Shown: piece after piece, positions 28,056-32,314 of the stretch
Layout of the letters: every line of letters begins with the position of its first letter
Numbering within the stretch: the stretch's first letter is position 1
Assembly: GCA_030743445.1 (NCBI GenBank)
Contig: JASLSL010000277.1
Location: 1-32,314, forward strand
DNA length: 32,314 nt
Direction: 5' to 3'
From: Alphaproteobacteria bacterium
GTDB taxonomy: Bacteria; Pseudomonadota; Alphaproteobacteria; UBA8366
Translations under genes and position numbers: made by a program
The notes under the pieces: generated by a model
Seen by the model: the letters and a program-made list of their open reading frames with translations, nothing else
Told to the model about the DNA's origin: nothing
Database searches by the model: none

Positions 28056-29344
28056 CCCGCGCCCTCCCCGCCCGGCCAGCGCAAGCCGAGGATGCCCGGC
28101 GGCCCTTTATCGCCGAACCGGCGCTTCGCCACCGCCTGCATATCGGTCGCGGTGACCGAGCCGCGGCCCTGCTCGGCGACGTAATCCTCGACGCTCTTGC
28201 GCACGAAGCGGCGGACGAAGGGTGGGACGTGCTTGAGCCGGGCCTCGGCGTCCTCGCTCCAAGAGAAGTTGCCGGGTCGCGCCGGCATCGGCTCGATCAC
28301 CGCGCCGCCGCCCGGTTGGTAAGCGCAAAGAAAATCCTCGCCCATCGGATTGCCGTCACGCGCCATCGGGCGCGCCCGACAGCCGCCGCAAATTTTGGTG
28401 TACTCGCAGTCGCCGCAGCGGCCCTCGAGCGTCGGCTCGCGCAGTCGGTGGAACAACGGCGACGATTGCCAGATCGTCGCGAAATCGCCCTCCCGAATCG
28501 AACCGGCCTTGGTTTCCATATAGGGACACGGCGTCACCTCGCCGGCCGGGGTGACCCGGCAGTAGCGCGTCCCCGCGAGGCAGTTACCGGCCTCGTAGCC
28601 GTGGGCCGAGGTGATCGGCCAGGCCGGGTCGAGCTCCATCGCCATGCGCTTGAAATGCGGCGCGCACTTGGCCCGGACCATGATATCCGTCTCGTCGTGT
28701 GCGGCGTGGACGACCCGGCGCAGCACATGGTCGTAAGTCTCGGCCGAGATGTTGGTGACCTTCTCGCCGCGTCCGGTGCAAACCAGGAAAAAGACGTTGA
28801 ACGCGAGCGCGCCGGCTTCGCGGGCGAAGTCGATCATGTCCTCGAGCTCGTCCGCGTTGTCGTCGGTCACCGAGAAATGGATCTGGAAGATCAGGCCGAC
28901 GCCGCGGCAGGCGTCGATCGCCGCCATGGTCCGCGCCCAGGCGCCGGGCTTGCCGCGGAACCCGTCGTGATAGGCCGGGTCCAGCGAGTCGAGGCTGATC
29001 CCGACCCCGGCGATGCCGGCCTGTTGCAGGCGGGCGACGCGCTTCTCGTCGAGCGGAGTGCCGTTGGTGCCGACGACCATCATCAAGCCGAGCCCGGCGC
29101 CGTGCCGGGCGATCGATTCGATGTCGGGGCGGAGCAACGGCTCGCCGCCGGTCAATACCACCATGGTCTCGTCGCTCAGCGCCGCGATGTCGTCGAGCAG
29201 CGCCTTCACCTCCCTCGCCGACAGTTCGTCCTCGTCGCCCGTCGACCGCGTGACGGCGTCGAGATAGCAGTGCGCGCAGGCAAGGTTGCAGCGTCGCGTC
29301 AGGTTCAGCGCGACCAGGAACGGAGGATCGACCGTCCGCGTCAT
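28052..29344 (-). CDS. Radical SAM/SPASM protein (NirJ/AhbD-like) with C-terminal PCP_red-like domain
   Basis: CNLACAHC [4Fe-4S] motif, TGGEPLLRPDI; SPASM Cys (CRVTPAGEVTPCPY, CGDCEYTKICGGCRARP...FLC); C-terminal FSWSEDAEARLKHVPPFVRRFVRKSVEDYVAEQGRGSVTATDM. ATGA overlap with the downstream HemY-type gene. Confidence 0.9.
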   Translation of the reverse strand: MTRTVDPPFLVALNLTRRCNLACAHCYLDAVTRSTGDEDELSAREVKALLDDIAALSDETMVVLTGGEPLLRPDIESIARHGAGLGLMMVVGTNGTPLDEKRVARLQQAGIAGVGISLDSLDPAYHDGFRGKPGAWARTMAAIDACRGVGLIFQIHFSVTDDNADELEDMIDFAREAGALAFNVFFLVCTGRGEKVTNISAETYDHVLRRVVHAAHDETDIMVRAKCAPHFKRMAMELDPAWPITSAHGYEAGNCLAGTRYCRVTPAGEVTPCPYMETKAGSIREGDFATIWQSSPLFHRLREPTLEGRCGDCEYTKICGGCRARPMARDGNPMGEDFLCAYQPGGGAVIEPMPARPGNFSWSEDAEARLKHVPPFVRRFVRKSVEDYVAEQGRGSVTATDMQAVAKRRFGDKGPPGILGLRWPGGEGAG

Positions 29345-29350
29345 CGGATC

Positions 29351-31012
29351 CTATTCCTCCTTCATGCCGAGCTTGTGGCCGCCCATGCGCATCGCCTCCT
29401 GCATCACGCCGCGGCCTTCCTCGATCGCTCGTTCGACGATCTCGGGCGTGACCTCCCCGGCGCCTTGCTCGGCCGCTTCGGCTTCGGCCCGGCGGCGCAC
29501 CGAGCCGCGCACCATCTCGGGTGTTCGCGAGAGCCGCGCCAATGCCGCCGCTCCCCAAACCGGGGCCGCCGCATCGGCCTCGTCGAGGAAGGCGGCGACG
29601 TGCTCGGCCAGGACTTGGCGAGCCTCGAGCCGCCGGGCGCGCTTCTCGGCGCGCAGCCGAATGCTGGCCGCGATCGACGCGTCGCCGACCCGCCGCAGCT
29701 CTTCCTCCGCTTGACTGGACCAGGTGAGCGGTTCGCCCTGCTCGTCCTGCTTGCCGCTGAAGTGCGGGCAGAATCGGTTGGTCGCCTCCTCGATCAGCGC
29801 CGAGGTAATGCAGGTGTGGCCGCTCTCCTGGGCGCAGCGGATGATCGCGAGGCGGACCATGGCGCGCGCCGTCTCGGGCACGTTCCGCAAGGTCTCCTCG
29901 GCCTCGTCGGTCCAGGTGATGGTCTCGGCCGCGACCACGTCCGTCGGCGGCGCGTAGGTCGCTTGGCTGAACCACACGTGGCACGGCGCCATGCGCAACA
30001 GGTTCTCGGCATTGCCGCCGATGTCGAGTCCGGCATCCGCATGGACGCCGGTCATGCCGATCACCAGCAGGCTGGCGTCGACCTTCTTCAGGTAGTCGGC
30101 AACCGCCTTGTAGGCCTTGCCGTCGAGCAACTCGATCGCGAGGTCATAGCCTTCCGCCGCCGCGATCTTGCGGCCGACCTCGAGATGCGATTGGTAGATC
30201 TTGGCGATGCCCTCGTCGATCAACTCCTCGTGCAGCTGCTCCTGCTCCTTGAAGCGGAACACCTTGCCGGCCTCCTCGCTCAAGACGCCGCTGATCTTGT
30301 TGAACGCGACATAGTGGTAGTAGGGATCGTAGGCGGCGACGGCGCGGACCTCCGCACCTAGGCGGCGGCCGATATCGAGCGCCGTCTTTAGCGCGCCGAA
30401 CGATTTCGACGAGCCGTCGAGCCCGACGACGATCGGCCCGTCGCCGATCGCCCGCTCGGTGCCCCGGATTACCAGCGCGTCGATCGGCGAGCGCCGAACG
30501 ACCCGCTCGCACACCGTGCCGATCAAGCTGCCCGGCACCGCGCCGAGCCCCAGCGCGCCAAGCGCCAGCACGTCGTACTCGCCGCTCGCAACGGCCTCGA
30601 CCAGGCGGGCGTAGTTCTTGCCCTCGGGACTGAGGCGCTTGTAGGGCACCGTGGCCGCGTCACACGCCGCCTGGCCGACGTCGTGGTAGCTGTCGGTGAT
30701 GATGTTGAGGCCCCGGGTGATCAGCGAGTCGTGCACGTCGCGCTGCTTTTCCATTTCCTCCTCGGCGCGATAGCGCTCGGGCAGGCCGCCCTCCATCTGG
30801 CGGAAGCGGCGGTCGTGCAGCTTGGCGGCGTAGGCATGGATACCGGTGATCGCGCCGGCGGCGCTGCCGGCGAGGCGGATCGCCTCGGCCAGCGCGCGGT
30901 CGGCGTATTCCGAGGCGTCGAGCGCCACCAGCATGCGCTTGAACGAGACCGGGGCGGTGTCGGCGCCGCGAGATGTCGTCGTGACCGCTTCGGGGGCTGG
31001 GGTGGTAGTCAT
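29351..31012 (-). CDS. Tandem universal stress protein (UspA) domains fused to three PCP_red-like repeats
   Basis: Usp1 KRMLVALDASEYADRALAEA with GALGLGAVPGSLIGT; Usp2 PIVVGLDGSSKSFGALKTA with GMTGVHADAGLDIGGN; C-terminal repeats ITWTDEAEETLRNVPETARAMVR, LTWSSQAEEELRRVGDASIAASIR, PVWGAAALARLSRTPEMVRGSVRRRAEAEAAEQGAGEVTPEIVERA. Confidence 0.88.
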   Translation of the reverse strand: MTTTPAPEAVTTTSRGADTAPVSFKRMLVALDASEYADRALAEAIRLAGSAAGAITGIHAYAAKLHDRRFRQMEGGLPERYRAEEEMEKQRDVHDSLITRGLNIITDSYHDVGQAACDAATVPYKRLSPEGKNYARLVEAVASGEYDVLALGALGLGAVPGSLIGTVCERVVRRSPIDALVIRGTERAIGDGPIVVGLDGSSKSFGALKTALDIGRRLGAEVRAVAAYDPYYHYVAFNKISGVLSEEAGKVFRFKEQEQLHEELIDEGIAKIYQSHLEVGRKIAAAEGYDLAIELLDGKAYKAVADYLKKVDASLLVIGMTGVHADAGLDIGGNAENLLRMAPCHVWFSQATYAPPTDVVAAETITWTDEAEETLRNVPETARAMVRLAIIRCAQESGHTCITSALIEEATNRFCPHFSGKQDEQGEPLTWSSQAEEELRRVGDASIAASIRLRAEKRARRLEARQVLAEHVAAFLDEADAAAPVWGAAALARLSRTPEMVRGSVRRRAEAEAAEQGAGEVTPEIVERAIEEGRGVMQEAMRMGGHKLGMKEE

Positions 31013-31033
31013 GTCGTCTCTCCCAATCGATTT

Positions 31034-31558
31034 CTAAAAGAAGGGGTGCAGCTCCATCCTGCCGCCCCTTCGGCGCGGCGAACCGTGGGTCGCGCCACCG
31101 ATCATCTTCCACTTGCCGGCTTCCTTGGTGACCCAGTGCGGCTGCGCCACCCACTGGTCGACCGTGGTGTAGTCGTCACCCTTGCGGGCGATGCCGAACA
31201 GCCCGCCGGTGCAGACCAGGATCGCGTCGCTGCCGGCGACGGTGATCTTGGTGAACACGTGCACCGAGTAGAGGTCGTCGAAGTTGGTGAAGACCTCGAG
31301 CCACATGAACTTGAGCTGCTTCTTGGTGATGCCGTGGTGCAGGTAGTCGTCCGAGTAGAAGCTCATGATCTTCTCGACGTCCTCGGACTTAAGCGCCGCC
31401 TCGATTTCCTCGTAGAACTGGCGGAACTCCTCGTTCGTCTTATCGTCCGCGTTGGTCATCCGCGGCTTCGGGAACTGGGTCTCGGCGGTCGCCGCAACGG
31501 CCCCCGCCAGCACCAGCGCCAAACCGACGGTTGCCGCTTTGAGAAATGTCAGTCGCAT
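31034..31558 (-). CDS. Secreted SnoaL/NTF2-like protein
   Basis: Signal peptide MRLTFLKAATVGLALVLAGAVAATAETQ; FRQFYEEIEAALKSEDVEKIMSFYSDDYLHHGITKKQLKFMWLEVFTNFDDL; start ATG at 31558. Confidence 0.75.
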   Translation of the reverse strand: MRLTFLKAATVGLALVLAGAVAATAETQFPKPRMTNADDKTNEEFRQFYEEIEAALKSEDVEKIMSFYSDDYLHHGITKKQLKFMWLEVFTNFDDLYSVHVFTKITVAGSDAILVCTGGLFGIARKGDDYTTVDQWVAQPHWVTKEAGKWKMIGGATHGSPRRRGGRMELHPFF

Positions 31559-31559
31559 C

Positions 31560-31772
31560 TCATCCTCCTCTCTCGGGCCGAGGATCGTTGAAGCCGTGCC
31601 GGACCGCGCCGATGCCGTAGAGCAGCAAGCCGGCGGCAATGAGCCAAAAATGAAAATCGCTCGGCGCGAAACCACCGCGCCAAGTGAGCATGCTGTCGAG
31701 CGCGCCGAGAAACACCAGCACGACGCCCATGAGCTTGATGATGAAACCTTTTTTGAGACCGTTGTTTCGCAT
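31560..31772 (-). CDS. Small membrane protein (70 aa, two TM helices)
   Basis: MRNNGLKKGFIIKLMGVVLVFLGALDSMLTWRGGFAPSDFHFWLIAAGLLLYGIGAVRHGFNDPRPERGG; tightly packed between neighbours. Confidence 0.7.
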   Translation of the reverse strand: MRNNGLKKGFIIKLMGVVLVFLGALDSMLTWRGGFAPSDFHFWLIAAGLLLYGIGAVRHGFNDPRPERGG

Positions 31773-31777
31773 CGTCA

Positions 31778-32314
31778 CTATGCCTCCCCGTCGCTCTTCT
31801 TGTTGCCGGCGCCGCGCGCCCACCAGACCTCGCCGCCGCCGAGCAGCACGACCACCACCAGCGCCGCGACCAGCGGGCCGACCCCCATCGGCGGCTCGAG
31901 CAGCAGCCAGTACCAGGTAGAGAGCGTGTGCTTGGTGCCGGTCTCGCCGTTGCTGCCGTCCCACAACGCGAAGGCAATGGGAATGAACCGGCCTTGCGCG
32001 AACTGGATGTCGGTCGAACCGTCCCCGGTCTGGAGCGCCCGGCGCATCACGACGCGCCAGGTGCCGTCCTTGTAGACGCCCTTGGCGGAAAGGCCGGCCG
32101 CGGCGGCGTCGCGCCCGTCGATCTTCTCGATCCCCGCGCCGTTGGCGAGGGTGACCGCCTCCGGTCTCTCCACGGTACCGCTTTGCCAGCGCCACAAATT
32201 GACCGGATGCGCCGCGTCTCCCATCAGGAAATAGGGCTTCTCCATGCTGTCCGGGATCGTCACCGGGAGCTTGACCGAGACGGCATCCTCGAATGGCTCG
32301 CCGCCGGCGATCTC
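31778..32314 (-). CDS. Ethylbenzene-dehydrogenase-type (EB_dh) heme-b-binding protein with C-terminal TM, N-terminus beyond window
   Basis: EPFEDAVSVKLPVTIPDSMEKPYFLMGDAAHPVNLWRWQSG...DGTWRVVMRRAL...RFIPIAFALWDGSNGETGTKHTLSTWYWLLLEPP; candidate Met (FLMGD) and Lys (GTKHTLSTWY) heme ligand motifs; TM GPLVAALVVVVLLGGGEVWWA. Confidence 0.82.
   Translation of the reverse strand, partial: EIAGGEPFEDAVSVKLPVTIPDSMEKPYFLMGDAAHPVNLWRWQSGTVERPEAVTLANGAGIEKIDGRDAAAAGLSAKGVYKDGTWRVVMRRALQTGDGSTDIQFAQGRFIPIAFALWDGSNGETGTKHTLSTWYWLLLEPPMGVGPLVAALVVVVLLGGGEVWWARGAGNKKSDGEA

Noticed and set aside
28229-30361. 710-aa plus-strand ORF antisense to the radical SAM and Usp genes
   Set aside because: Composition is that of a shadow ORF. 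Both minus-strand genes have unmistakable motifs.

Overview
A 32.3 kb, GC-rich chromosomal window, probably alphaproteobacterial (Rhodospirillales-like by gene content; inference). There is no CRISPR array, rRNA gene, confident tRNA, integrase or transposase.

Left to right:
- partial ispA (polyprenyl synthase)
- nitronate monooxygenase
- MATE efflux protein
- TlyA RNA methyltransferase
- small membrane protein
- SppA (-)
- secreted HtrA-like protease with the catalytic Ser replaced (+)
- TRAP transporter operon dctPQM (-)
- SDR oxidoreductase (-) and TPR/TTC38-like protein (-)
- AsmA-family gene interrupted by an in-frame TAG (-)
- hpt (-) divergent from adenine deaminase (+)
- 1-Cys peroxiredoxin (+)
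- atypical acyl-CoA dehydrogenase (+) and cytochrome P450 (+)
- two small hypotheticals (-), aroC (-), fabI (-)
- YihY/BrkB membrane protein (+)
- Cys-rich protein (-)
- a compact minus-strand cluster running off the right edge: EB_dh-type heme-b protein, small TM protein, secreted SnoaL-like protein, double-USP protein with three PCP_red-like repeats, radical SAM/SPASM protein with a C-terminal PCP_red-like domain, and a HemY/HemG-type protoporphyrinogen oxidase

The right-hand cluster (about 25.9-32.3 kb) is the best candidate for an undescribed system. It looks like a tetrapyrrole/heme-related operon in which a chlorophyll-biosynthesis-type accessory domain is repeated four times across two genes.

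Other notable signals are the pseudo-protease, the amber codon replacing a Trp codon in asmA, a 3'-end duplication of the protease gene flanking the TRAP operon, an acyl-CoA dehydrogenase lacking the usual catalytic Glu, and intergenic palindromic repeats.
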